From: Anaerolineae bacterium
GTDB taxonomy: Bacteria > Chloroflexota > Anaerolineae > Promineifilales > Promineifilaceae
Direction of reading: 5' to 3'
NCBI GenBank assembly: GCA_023384415.1
Contig: JAHDWJ010000001.1
Location: 1 to 64,000 of the forward strand
Length of the DNA stretch: 64,000 nt
Part shown: positions 1-8,580 of the stretch, piece after piece
Numbering within the stretch: the first letter of the stretch is position 1
Layout of the letters: every line of letters starts with the position of its first letter
Notes under the pieces: generated by a model
The model's input: only the letters and a program-made list of their open reading frames with translations
What the model was told of the DNA's origin: nothing
Databases searched by the model: none
Translations under genes and position numbers: made by a program

Positions 1-42
1 GGGGGTTAGGGGGTCTCAAGGCAGTGAATGCAGCCATGATCA

Positions 43-108
<66 letters not shown>

Positions 109-416
109 GGAATGGTACGGGGTTTTTGCATCATGTCAACCTCTTTGTATAGGGTACTGGAGTCTGGCGTTTTTGCTCTGACGATTGGTGTATTGGTTAT
201 ACTACCTGAGGAAATCAATTTTCGTCAGAGGCCAGTATGGGATTTTAATAAACAAGTGGATAAGTAAGCAGGTTGTTGGTCTGAATTATACCTGTTCCAT
301 TTCAGAGAACAAATTTAAATATGGTTTTAATTTAAGCGGTAATGGTTTGTTATGAACACGGATTTTTAGGGTTTACGGATGGGGTGATCGGACAATTCTA
401 TCCGCTGAATGGTTAT
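109..416. other. Intergenic stretch without a supported gene
   Basis: AT-richer than the following gene. I see no RNA gene, hairpin terminator or convincing coding frame. It lies downstream of the minus-strand metallopeptidase gene and would carry that transcript's 3' end. Confidence 0.5.
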
Positions 417-2534
417 TTAGGGGCGGATAGTGAGTTGGTAATGGCCTTTATCCAGGGTGGCGGGGGCCGCGGCCGCAACGATAATGATAACGCGGCCGCG
501 GCTGTCATCCAGGTTCACCGTTAGCTGCCCGCTCTGGTCTGGGGTGAGGGTGAGCGGCCGCACCACTACCTCGCCTGGAGCAAACCCTACCACTTGCACA
601 TGCCACGGCTGCGGCATATAGGCGGTCACCCGGTGAAACCCTTCCGCTACCCATCCTTCGGCCAGCGTCTCCGCATCATCAAAAAACCCAATCTCCGGCA
701 CGGCGATGTTATCAAAGGCGATGCCTGGGTGGGTCAAAATAGGGTCGGTAATATATTGAAAACGAAGTAAAATTATTTGTCCGGCATACGGTGAGAGGTC
801 AATCTGCTCTTGGGCCCACCCATTGCTTTCGCCGGTATAAAACCGGGCCGTGTAGGCACTGTTGGAGGGATCATCCGCCGGGTCTAACCCCTGCATATTT
901 TCCCCAACCACCCCCTGCCAACTGTTCCCCCCATCGGTAGAAACGGAGACATAAGCAAAATCATACCCTGGCTCGATGTCGTAATAGGTCTGGTAAAACA
1001 AGGTGGCCTGGGTAACGTTGGTTAAATCTAGCGGCCGCGTCAACCGTTTATCGCTGTAATTTCCCCGGTTGGCCAGCCACATGTACTCCCCAGAGGCGGG
1101 CACCGCTTCAAAAACCGGCACCAGAGTATCCCCTTGAAAGACAATGGTGACATTGCCCCCACCGCTCAACTCATAATAATCAGCGGCGTATTGGTGAACC
1201 GTCGTATTAATTTCGCGGGGGACATTGCCCAGCCGGGTCATCGTAGCCGTATCCAGCCCGGTGGTGCCAAACTGGTAGATAGCTGGGGCATCTGGGTGAT
1301 TATGCACCGCCAGAGCCACCAGCCAATCCAACCAGAGGGATTCGCTGGTCACGGTCAGGCCATTGGCCTGGGCCACCGCATCTATGGCAAAGAAGCCGGG
1401 CAGGGGGCTGGTGGCAAACTGCCGGTACAGATCAACCCCCAGCCGATCAAACAGGTAACGGTTGAGCAAAAACCCTTGCCCATAACCAGGGATGGTGGTG
1501 CCTTCACGCGGCCAGGCGTTAAGCTGTTGATCGGGGTTGGCTAAATACCAGTTGGCCCGCTGCACGGCACTGTTCTCAATTTGCAGCAAATCCTGGGCCA
1601 ATGTCGCCGACCCTTCCACTTCCCAATCCCATCCCCCCACATCGTACTGATGCTCAATTTTATGACGAAACTCATGCCCTAAGACGCTTAAATAGTAGCC
1701 AGGGCCAAAGTTGGTGACGTTCATGACAAACATATCCAGCTCATTGGAGTTCCGGTTGACGGAGATGGGCAGCCCATCGGCCGCGCTGAAATAGCCAGAG
1801 AGGCCACAGCTGTTGGCCGTTTGTAAGGTGACATTACACAAGGCCAACGGGGAAGCGTTGACCACATGGACACGGGTGTCCCCATCTATACCCGGCTGTT
1901 GGTCTTCGCCAAAGAAAAAGGATACGGTCTCATAAATGCGATCAAATTCAGCGGCGACCAGGTCCAGGGTGAACGAATCGGGCTGCTGGCTGCCGGGGCC
2001 GGTGTCAAACCAGAAGTAAGCCCGCTCACCTTTGGCTAGAAGGATGGCGTTGATCTGGCTGACGGTGTTGCTGTTGATGTTGAGGATGTTGATAACCCGT
2101 TCTGTGCCTAAGGGGAGATCAATGTTGTTCGCGGCCGCGGGGGTAGCTGCCGGGTAAGGGATGCCATAAAAAGCGACAGCCAGAGCGATGTCATCACGCT
2201 TGGGGGGAATGGCCTGAGTCAGTTCGTCAAAGGTGTCTTGTTGGGCCTGGGTCACGGGCAGACGGCTGAGGGGTTGCAGGCTGTTGTTCGCGGGGGGCCA
2301 GGTGGGAGGCGCGGCCGCGATGGTGCTGAGTGGGGGCAGGGTAGCTGGCTGTGCCGGGGGGGTGAGGGTGAGGGTCGGTGGGGGAAGCGGCGTGGGGAGA
2401 ACGGTTTGGCTGGCAGCCGTGGTTGTCACCGTTGGGTTAACCGTTGTTGGGGTACCCTCAACTGCATAACGCACTGTATTACAGGCCAGGGCCAGGAATA
2501 ACAACAGTAAAAAGAAAATTCTCGCTTTGGTCAT
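417..2534 (-). CDS. Secreted lipoprotein zinc metallopeptidase, HExxH type
   Basis: 705 residues. The N-terminus is a lipoprotein signal peptide with lipobox LALAC (Cys18), followed by a Thr/Pro-rich linker to about residue 90 that would hold the enzyme away from the membrane. The catalytic signature is HEFRHKIEH (residues 287-295), with acidic residues about fifteen positions later in WDWEVEGSA as candidates for the third zinc ligand, as in gluzincin peptidases. The C-terminal third has the DGGNSW and FDNIAV style of the all-beta domains found in immune-inhibitor-A (M6-like) peptidases. It is probably an exported protein-degrading enzyme on the outer face of the membrane. The substrate is unknown. 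The exact peptidase family is not certain. Several GCGGCCGC octamers fall in the gene. Confidence 0.75.
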   Translation of the reverse strand: MTKARIFFLLLLFLALACNTVRYAVEGTPTTVNPTVTTTAASQTVLPTPLPPPTLTLTPPAQPATLPPLSTIAAAPPTWPPANNSLQPLSRLPVTQAQQDTFDELTQAIPPKRDDIALAVAFYGIPYPAATPAAANNIDLPLGTERVINILNINSNTVSQINAILLAKGERAYFWFDTGPGSQQPDSFTLDLVAAEFDRIYETVSFFFGEDQQPGIDGDTRVHVVNASPLALCNVTLQTANSCGLSGYFSAADGLPISVNRNSNELDMFVMNVTNFGPGYYLSVLGHEFRHKIEHQYDVGGWDWEVEGSATLAQDLLQIENSAVQRANWYLANPDQQLNAWPREGTTIPGYGQGFLLNRYLFDRLGVDLYRQFATSPLPGFFAIDAVAQANGLTVTSESLWLDWLVALAVHNHPDAPAIYQFGTTGLDTATMTRLGNVPREINTTVHQYAADYYELSGGGNVTIVFQGDTLVPVFEAVPASGEYMWLANRGNYSDKRLTRPLDLTNVTQATLFYQTYYDIEPGYDFAYVSVSTDGGNSWQGVVGENMQGLDPADDPSNSAYTARFYTGESNGWAQEQIDLSPYAGQIILLRFQYITDPILTHPGIAFDNIAVPEIGFFDDAETLAEGWVAEGFHRVTAYMPQPWHVQVVGFAPGEVVVRPLTLTPDQSGQLTVNLDDSRGRVIIIVAAAAPATLDKGHYQLTIRP

Positions 2535-2542
2535 AACTACAT

Positions 2543-2585
2543 CCTAACCTGAACAAGTCAGAAAAAATTTATCTACAGATGTCAC
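2543..2585 (+). repeat. Intergenic repeat family D, copy 1
   Basis: About 43 bp matching 28032-28074 with only about four differences (core CCTAACCTGRACAAG followed by a TTATCYACAGATGTCAC stretch). A related inverted copy lies at 51749-51783. The following bases (to about 2755) carry further degenerate versions of ATCTGTG and CACGGATT words. All copies lie between genes. Confidence 0.7.
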
Positions 2586-2723
2586 CCATAAGTCCACGGA
2601 AAGCGGCCACGAATTTCACGGATTAACACGAATTTTTCTTTGGTAACTTTGCGCCTTCGCGTCTCTGCGCGACCTTTTTTCAGTGGAGTCACCGATGAAC
2701 ACAGATATTACGCTCTCGATTTT

Positions 2724-3443
2724 TTATCTGTGAACATCTGGGTCATCTGTGGATGCGCCCTTTTTCCCCAACCATTTCAAGGCTTCCCGCTGGCTTAAGG
2801 GAGCCAATTGGCTGCGTTGCACAAAATCTACAACCAGGTTGGGGTTGGTTTTACTGTATTCACGCAACGCCCAACCAATCGCCTTCTGGATAAAAAATTC
2901 GCTGGAGTGCCGGTTTTCCTGCACGATTTCCAGGAGCAGAGCCGCATCTGTTTCGGCTTTGTAGCCTAGCTGAAAAAGGATGGCACTGCGGCGCAGCCAC
3001 ATATTATCAGAGGTGCGCCAGTGGGGCAGTACTGCCTCACGGCTCTCTGGAAAACGGTGGAACTGCTCACCGGCAATTCCCCCGGCCAGGGCATCAACGG
3101 TGTCCCACCATGATTTGGTGATGATGAGCTGCTCTACCAGAGGGATGGCCGGGGTAGGCAGCCGTTTGCTCCCCTTTTCTAACAGACCGACGGCGATATA
3201 TTGACATTCTCGCTGCGGCCGCTGCCACAAATTCAAGATAACCGGCTCTAACAGGTCTGGGGGCGGCCGGCCATGCGCGTCTAAAAATTGCCGCACAAGC
3301 AGGCGGCGCTGCGGAGTTTTGATCCCGTAAAAAGGAAATTGATCCCGCATGTAACGGGCCATCGCCGCCGCTTCCACCGGGTTGGCCTGTGCTTCTAACT
3401 GTTGCAGGAGAGGGGCCAGGTACGCGGCCGCTGGTTCAAGCAT
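2724..3443 (-). CDS. alkD: AlkD-family DNA alkylation repair glycosylase
   Basis: 239 residues from the chosen ATG at 3443, which follows an AAAGGA ribosome site at good spacing; a longer GTG-started frame (to 3482) lacks one. AlkD enzymes are all-helical HEAT-repeat proteins that excise positively charged N3- and N7-alkylpurines from DNA. The protein has SWWDTVDALA, placing Trp113 and Asp117 where Bacillus cereus AlkD has Trp109 and Asp113, and FFIQKAIGWALREY, placing Trp191 where that enzyme has Trp187. The constant offset of four residues makes the assignment strong. The catalytic Asp and the aromatic cleft are therefore intact. Base-excision repair in the cytoplasm is the expected role. 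It stands alone, flanked by repeat-rich intergenic DNA. Confidence 0.9.
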   Translation of the reverse strand: MLEPAAAYLAPLLQQLEAQANPVEAAAMARYMRDQFPFYGIKTPQRRLLVRQFLDAHGRPPPDLLEPVILNLWQRPQRECQYIAVGLLEKGSKRLPTPAIPLVEQLIITKSWWDTVDALAGGIAGEQFHRFPESREAVLPHWRTSDNMWLRRSAILFQLGYKAETDAALLLEIVQENRHSSEFFIQKAIGWALREYSKTNPNLVVDFVQRSQLAPLSQREALKWLGKKGASTDDPDVHR

Positions 3444-3511
3444 CGTTATTCCTTTGAGAATAGCCATAGATGAGGGGAACACGGATTAGGAAAAACAGGG
3501 TATCTATACAG

Positions 3512-3618
3512 CCCTCACCCTGGCCCTCTCCCCCAGGAGAGGGAATAGCTCCCCTCTACCCCAGAAGAGGGGATAAACTCCCCTCTCCCATCTGGGAGAG
3601 GGGCCGGGGGTGAGGGGT
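3512..3618. repeat. REP-like palindromic intergenic repeat (CCCTCACCC / GGGTGAGGGG)
   Basis: Three successive CCCTCTCCC or CCCCTCT blocks alternating with GGAGAGGG or AGAGGGG blocks, bounded by CCCTCACCC on the left and GGGTGAGGGG on the right. The whole stretch can fold into nested hairpins. This word family is a widespread bacterial intergenic repeat. It sits downstream of the sulfotransferase-alkD direction change and may act in transcript termination or RNA stability. Confidence 0.8.
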
Positions 3619-3674
3619 GACTGATTCCCTGTACAGTTACAAACACGGATTATATTTGGACCGACCAGGTCTGA

Positions 3675-4448
3675 TCAGCGGCCGCGTTGATAAAACCAAT
3701 TGAGCAGGCGGAACCAGGCTAACCGGGCCGAAAAAGTGATCCCTTGTTGGCGCAGTTGTTGGGCAAATAACGCTTTTGCCTCAGCATATAAGGCCATATC
3801 CTGTTGGTTGTAATGACGTACCAGGGCCAATGTTTCCGGGTCATATTGTTCATGGGCCAGACGGTTATACCCCACATTTTCGCGCCGATAAAAAACATTT
3901 TCCCAACCGTAGGTTTGCTGAAGTAAAAGAAGGGTAGCATCAAACTGCTCGGCCAGGCCAACGACGGTGAAGGCGCGGCGTAACTTGTGGATTGCGGCCG
4001 CTAAAACAGCCTCCGTCACCTCTCCATATCTCACATCTGCCCACACCCCCGAAATAAGGCGCACCTGAGCATCATTCATCATAATAGGTTCACTGGTAGT
4101 CAATAAATCCTTCAGGCTCATTTTTTGTTCACCTACCAGGTGGTACAGATAATGATCTGGCGTCCGTTGGATAAAATGATAGTAGGAAAGCACCCGCTCA
4201 ACCGGGTCACGCAGCAGGGTGAAATAGCTGCTTTCCTGGGGGAGATAGGTGTGTAAGCCAAACGGCATGTGCCCACGAAACAGCTCAATGGCCATTCGCT
4301 GTGATTTCGGCAGCTTCTTAAACTCACGAATAGAGGCGTGTGCATTCGGCCCAATAGAAAAAGTTGCGTCTGACGGGTATTGCCGTTCAAGAATACGGTG
4401 AAGCGTTGTTCCGGCGGCTTTGGGGATATGGAGAAAAATAACAGTCAA
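3675..4448 (-). CDS. Sulfotransferase family protein
   Basis: 257 residues. The start carries the 5'-phosphosulfate loop IPKAAGTTL (residues 8-16) and the middle carries LLRDPVERVLSYY, the 3'-phosphate-binding motif with the Arg and Ser that contact PAPS. These two motifs define the Golgi-type sulfotransferase-2 fold, which also occurs in bacteria. The expected reaction is transfer of sulfate from 3'-phosphoadenylyl sulfate to a hydroxyl, often on a carbohydrate. The acceptor cannot be read from sequence. The gene begins 17 bp after the class A penicillin-binding protein gene on the same strand, so the two could be co-transcribed, which would fit a cell-surface polysaccharide role. Confidence 0.8.
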   Translation of the reverse strand: MTVIFLHIPKAAGTTLHRILERQYPSDATFSIGPNAHASIREFKKLPKSQRMAIELFRGHMPFGLHTYLPQESSYFTLLRDPVERVLSYYHFIQRTPDHYLYHLVGEQKMSLKDLLTTSEPIMMNDAQVRLISGVWADVRYGEVTEAVLAAAIHKLRRAFTVVGLAEQFDATLLLLQQTYGWENVFYRRENVGYNRLAHEQYDPETLALVRHYNQQDMALYAEAKALFAQQLRQQGITFSARLAWFRLLNWFYQRGR

Positions 4449-4465
4449 CAGTAAGATTTTGTTCC

Positions 4466-7400
4466 TTAGCGAGCGACTAAACAGATGCGAACAGGGGTAC
4501 TCTCCGTCTGGTTGCCGGCCGCGTCATAGGCGACAACTCTAAAACTATGACACCCAGGGCCAGGGATGCGCCATTTCTCCGTAAACGGGGAGACGGTATT
4601 AAGGGCAAATGGCACCTGCGCCCCATCTACAAAAAACTCCACCCGCGCCACACTTAAATTATCAGTCACCTGGGCCTGGATGACGACCCAGGTTTCATCG
4701 GTAAAGATGGTCTGGTTAGGCAGGGGGAACAAAATACGTGCTTCGGGGGGGATGTTGTCCACCGTTATTTGTAAGCTGGCCTCGACAAAAGTGCCATCAT
4801 GGCGGAAGGCGGTCAGGAGCAGGGTATACAACCCTTCATCCAGGCTGCTAACATCCCAGGCGGCAATGGTCTCATTCCCTTTTTGCTCACCCACCCCATC
4901 TACAATGACCTGAATATCCACCGGCGTCAGCCCCTTAAAATAGGCCAGCCGGTAATAGGCAAAATCTTCTGTCTGGACATTGCCTCGTATGTCTAGCAGC
5001 CCGGTGACAAATTGGAAGGGGGTTGGGGATAAGATCGCTACCCCGCCAACGATGGCGGCGTCACCGGTAATGGTGTCAAATTCAACCGGGGGCTGTTCGA
5101 TCTCGTTTTCTCGCACCCAATCCGCGGCCGCGGCTGGGTAAATCATAAACACCTTCGTTTCCACCAGTTCCAGGGGGGTATAAATGGTAGCCAGGCGACC
5201 CGTCTCCCGGTTCAGGCGAAACTCTTGATACATATTGTCAATCACATTCGGTTCCGTCCCGGCCACAAACAGTTCGGTCACGGCGGGGCAGTGAGGGGTA
5301 GGCAGCAGCCCGGATGGGTTACACACCGCCCGTTCTATGATACCTGGCGGCCGCGTCCAGGTCATAATCGGCGCATCCTGCAAAGCCCAACTCATCACCG
5401 CTTGCCAGATAGGGGCCGCCCCCACCGAGCCGGGCAAATTCCGCATCGGAGTATTATCGGAATTGCCAGACCAGACCCCTACTACCAACTGGGGGGTGTA
5501 GCCAATAATCCAATCATCCCGATAATCATTGGTCGTACCCGTTTTCGCGGCCGCGGGCCGGTTATCAGGCAGTTCCAGGGCATTAGGACAGCCAAACGCC
5601 GGGCAGCGTGCCCGCCGGTCAGAGAGAATATCATTCATAATATAAGCCAACTGGGGGGTGACAATCTCCCGCCGCTGTGGCTGATTATACTCATACAGCA
5701 CTGTGCCTCGCCGGTCTTCCACCCGCAAAATCGCCACCGGGTCCAGGGCACGGTAGCCCAACCGCTGCTGGAGTGAGGGTACTGGTTGACCAATCATCAC
5801 CCCATTGTTGGCAAACACCGAAAAAGCGTACACCATATCCAGCAGCTTCACTTCCCCCCCACCCAACGTTAAGGAGAGACCAAAATTGTTCGCTCCCCCG
5901 TCCAGGGTGGTGATGCCCATATTGTGGGCTGTGCGGATAACCGCATCTATCCCTACCCAACTCATCACCTGCACCGCGGGGACGTTGTAGCTGTTGGCTA
6001 AGGCTGTCCGCAGGCGCATAGGGCCATGGAAACGACCATCGTAATTTTGGGGCACATAAGCGATGCCGTTGTAAGGGGTACCAAAATCGGTCTCCACATC
6101 CAGGAGCATGGTGGCGGCCGTATACCCTTTGCTCAGAGCGGTAAGGTAAGTAAACGGCTTAAAAGAGGATCCCGGCTGACGCAGCCCATCGGCGGCTACA
6201 TTGAACGCCCCATCAATGGCGGTGTTCCAATAGTTGAGGCTGCCGACCATCGCTTTGATCTCCCCGGTACGAGGATCAATGGCGACGACAGCGGCGTTGG
6301 AGATGTTGTGATCTCGACCGGCATAACTGGCTGGCAGCGGCCGCAAAAAAGCTAGAGCGGCACAATTGGCGGCCTCATCGGCGGGCAGCTCTGGTTGGTT
6401 AGATAACCGGGCGATATGGGCGCGAGCGACACATTCCGCCTGCCCTTGCAGCTCCAAATCCAGAGCCGTATAAACCCGCAGCCCCCCGCGCAGCACCTGC
6501 TCCGGGCCAAACATCGTTTCCAACTGCTTCCGCACATACAGGGCATAATGGGGAGCGATGATGTCAAAACGGGTTTCCACCCCGGAGCTGACCGTCAGGG
6601 GAGTGAATTTGGCTTCTACCGTTTGCTCCCGGGTGATATACCCATCGCGGAACATCGCATCCAGCACCAACTCCTGCCGGATTTTGGCTTCAACCGGATT
6701 ATCAATGGGGTTAAGAGCCGGGGATTGGGGGATGGCGGCCAGCATAGCGGCCTCGGCCAGGGTCAGTTCGGCAGCGGTTTTATTGAAATACACTTTCGCG
6801 GCCGCTTCAATTCCATACGCCAGATTGCCATAAAAATTACTGTTCAGATACCACTCCAAAATTTGCTCTTTGGAGTAGGTCTGGGTGACCTGTTGGGCCA
6901 AAATCACCTCTTCCAGCTTACGCCGGTAATCATCCCAACCTACCTCAGATCCTACCAACCGTCGCTCTGGCTCAATCAAATTGTTCTTGACCAACTGTTG
7001 AGTAATCGAAGAGCCACCCTGGATAGCTCCCCCTTGTAATACATATTCATAAAATGCCCGGCCAATCCCCCGCGCATCAAACCCCTGGTTGGTCCAAAAA
7101 GTTCGGTCTTCAATAGCTACCGTTGCCTCTATCAGATGTTGAGGGATTTGCTCCAGGGGCACCCACTGCCGGTCACCCCCCAGAGGATCGATCACCTCAT
7201 ACAGCAGCACCAGGTCCCGCTGACCATCCCCGTTTTTGTCGGCCCCCCAGCCATAAATTTTGGTTGTCTCAAAGGTGCTGTCTACATCCAGACCGATCCG
7301 CTCAATCTCGGTGAAATCGGGCAAATCCTGGGTGAACGCCGCATAGACAGCCGTGACCCCGGCCACCCCCCCGAAGGCGGTCAGGGCGATGAAGAGGCCC

Positions 7401-7504
7401 AGTAACAGGGTGATGACGGCGAAAATACGTAAAAAGACGCGGCCGCCGCGCCCCTTGCGTTTCTGTCGCCGATACCGTCGGTGCATAATGTGAGTGGTTC
7501 GCAT
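4466..7504 (-). CDS. Class A penicillin-binding protein (transglycosylase/transpeptidase)
   Basis: 1012 residues. A short basic cytoplasmic tail and one membrane segment (about 22-45) precede a GT51 transglycosylase domain with EDRTF (catalytic Glu132) and GGSSITQQLVKN (163-174). The transpeptidase domain has SSFK (Ser446, Lys449), SYN (505-507) and KTGT (654-657), so both active sites look intact. It polymerises lipid II and cross-links peptidoglycan outside the membrane. The last 200 residues form Ig-like/Big-type repeats of unknown partner. Residues 88-97 read GADKNGDGQRD, which resembles an EF-hand calcium loop, placed between the membrane segment and the catalytic domain; this is unusual for the family. 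No clear ribosome site precedes the ATG, and a TATAAT box lies seven bases upstream. Confidence 0.95.
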   Translation of the reverse strand: MRTTHIMHRRYRRQKRKGRGGRVFLRIFAVITLLLGLFIALTAFGGVAGVTAVYAAFTQDLPDFTEIERIGLDVDSTFETTKIYGWGADKNGDGQRDLVLLYEVIDPLGGDRQWVPLEQIPQHLIEATVAIEDRTFWTNQGFDARGIGRAFYEYVLQGGAIQGGSSITQQLVKNNLIEPERRLVGSEVGWDDYRRKLEEVILAQQVTQTYSKEQILEWYLNSNFYGNLAYGIEAAAKVYFNKTAAELTLAEAAMLAAIPQSPALNPIDNPVEAKIRQELVLDAMFRDGYITREQTVEAKFTPLTVSSGVETRFDIIAPHYALYVRKQLETMFGPEQVLRGGLRVYTALDLELQGQAECVARAHIARLSNQPELPADEAANCAALAFLRPLPASYAGRDHNISNAAVVAIDPRTGEIKAMVGSLNYWNTAIDGAFNVAADGLRQPGSSFKPFTYLTALSKGYTAATMLLDVETDFGTPYNGIAYVPQNYDGRFHGPMRLRTALANSYNVPAVQVMSWVGIDAVIRTAHNMGITTLDGGANNFGLSLTLGGGEVKLLDMVYAFSVFANNGVMIGQPVPSLQQRLGYRALDPVAILRVEDRRGTVLYEYNQPQRREIVTPQLAYIMNDILSDRRARCPAFGCPNALELPDNRPAAAKTGTTNDYRDDWIIGYTPQLVVGVWSGNSDNTPMRNLPGSVGAAPIWQAVMSWALQDAPIMTWTRPPGIIERAVCNPSGLLPTPHCPAVTELFVAGTEPNVIDNMYQEFRLNRETGRLATIYTPLELVETKVFMIYPAAAADWVRENEIEQPPVEFDTITGDAAIVGGVAILSPTPFQFVTGLLDIRGNVQTEDFAYYRLAYFKGLTPVDIQVIVDGVGEQKGNETIAAWDVSSLDEGLYTLLLTAFRHDGTFVEASLQITVDNIPPEARILFPLPNQTIFTDETWVVIQAQVTDNLSVARVEFFVDGAQVPFALNTVSPFTEKWRIPGPGCHSFRVVAYDAAGNQTESTPVRICLVAR

Positions 7505-7517
7505 AAAAACAATTATA
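7505..7517 (-). promoter_or_regulatory. Candidate -10 box for a leaderless PBP transcript
   Basis: On the minus strand TATAAT (7512-7517) ends seven bases before the A of the PBP start codon, so transcription would begin at or next to the start codon. There is no recognisable -35 hexamer at 16-18 bp and no ribosome site. A leaderless mRNA is the inference; a start further inside the gene (Met7) is the alternative. Confidence 0.35.
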
Positions 7518-7794
7518 ACAAAGTAGCCCCAAAATCAGCCCAGTTTAACCAACGTTTAGCCATTGTTAAAGCAACGGCCTGGCTCAATGCGTCAAAATTT
7601 GCATCTAACCAATGGCTATGGTAATTTACATCACCTTGATTTAGCCCTTATCAGTCCAGTTCACAACCATCCACAAAAGGGAATTTTCCCGGCAAAACAA
7701 TTACCACTCAAACAAAGAAATTTAGGTTTGAGTTTATTCTTTACCCAAAAATTGAATGACCCTTGTTGGCTAAAATACGTCCCATGCAGGCGGT
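7518..7794. other. Divergent promoter region between PBP and liv cluster
   Basis: AT-rich, between two divergent genes, so it must carry promoters for both. I see no standard -35/-10 pair for livG; AAAAT-rich words near 7750-7777 are candidates but the spacing is wrong. No coding frame is convincing here. Confidence 0.4.
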
Positions 7795-8571
7795 ATGAAT
7801 ACCACAAAATCACCTTTGCTTCAGGTAGAACAAGTCTCACTTAGCTTTGGGGGCACCGCCGCCCTGAGCGACGTTTCATTCGCCGTAGTCGAGGGGGAAA
7901 TACGTGCCATCATTGGCCCAAACGGGGCCGGCAAAACCTCCATGCTCAACTGCATCAGCGGCTTTTACCGGCCGCAACAAGGGCGTATCCTCTATCAGGG
8001 GCAAGACCTTACCAAAACCCCCACCCATAAAGTAGCTCACCTGGGCATCGCCCGCACCTTCCAAAACATTGCCCTCTACACCGGTCTCAGCACCCTGGAT
8101 AACCTGATGGCCGCCCGCCACATCCACATGAAACAAACGGTTATCGCCAGTGCCCTTTACTGGGGGTCTGCCCGCCGGGAAGAGGTAGTCCACCGGCAGC
8201 AGGTGGAAGAAATTATTGACTTTTTAGAAATAGAACATATCCGCAAAGCGGTCGTCGGAGCTTTGCCTTATGGGTTACGCAAGCGAGTAGAATTAGGGCG
8301 GGCCCTGGCCCTGGAGCCAAAGCTGCTGCTGCTTGATGAACCCATGGCCGGGATGAACAACGAAGAAAAAGAGGATATGGCCCGTTTTATCCTGGACATC
8401 CATGAGCGGCGCGGCATCACCATCGTCCTGATCGAACATGACATGGGGCTGGTGATGGATATTTCGGATCGGGTAGTGGTCCTGGATTTTGGCCGCAAAA
8501 TTGCTGATGGTTCGCCCGACAACATCAAACAAGATGAGAAGGTCATCCAGGCCTATTTGGGACAAGAGTGA
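7795..8571 (+). CDS. livG: LivG-type branched-chain ABC transporter ATPase
   Basis: 258 residues, usual length for LivG. Walker A is GPNGAGKTS (about 41-49), the signature is LPYGLRKRVE in place of the classic LSGGQ (the LPYG form is normal for LivG), and Walker B is LLLLDEPMAGMN, with the switch His in LIEHDM. The Met-Asn after the Walker B loop is also LivG-like. The protein powers uptake of branched-chain amino acids or related carboxylates through LivH/LivM. The ATG at 7795 follows AGGCGG. It opens a plus-strand cluster with an acyl-CoA synthetase 9 bp downstream, so an operon is likely. Confidence 0.92.
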   Translation: MNTTKSPLLQVEQVSLSFGGTAALSDVSFAVVEGEIRAIIGPNGAGKTSMLNCISGFYRPQQGRILYQGQDLTKTPTHKVAHLGIARTFQNIALYTGLSTLDNLMAARHIHMKQTVIASALYWGSARREEVVHRQQVEEIIDFLEIEHIRKAVVGALPYGLRKRVELGRALALEPKLLLLDEPMAGMNNEEKEDMARFILDIHERRGITIVLIEHDMGLVMDISDRVVVLDFGRKIADGSPDNIKQDEKVIQAYLGQE

Positions 8572-8580
8572 GAGAAGATA

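Noticed and set aside
5225..5776. 183-codon plus-strand frame
   Set aside because: Antisense to the intact penicillin-binding protein; no family resemblance.
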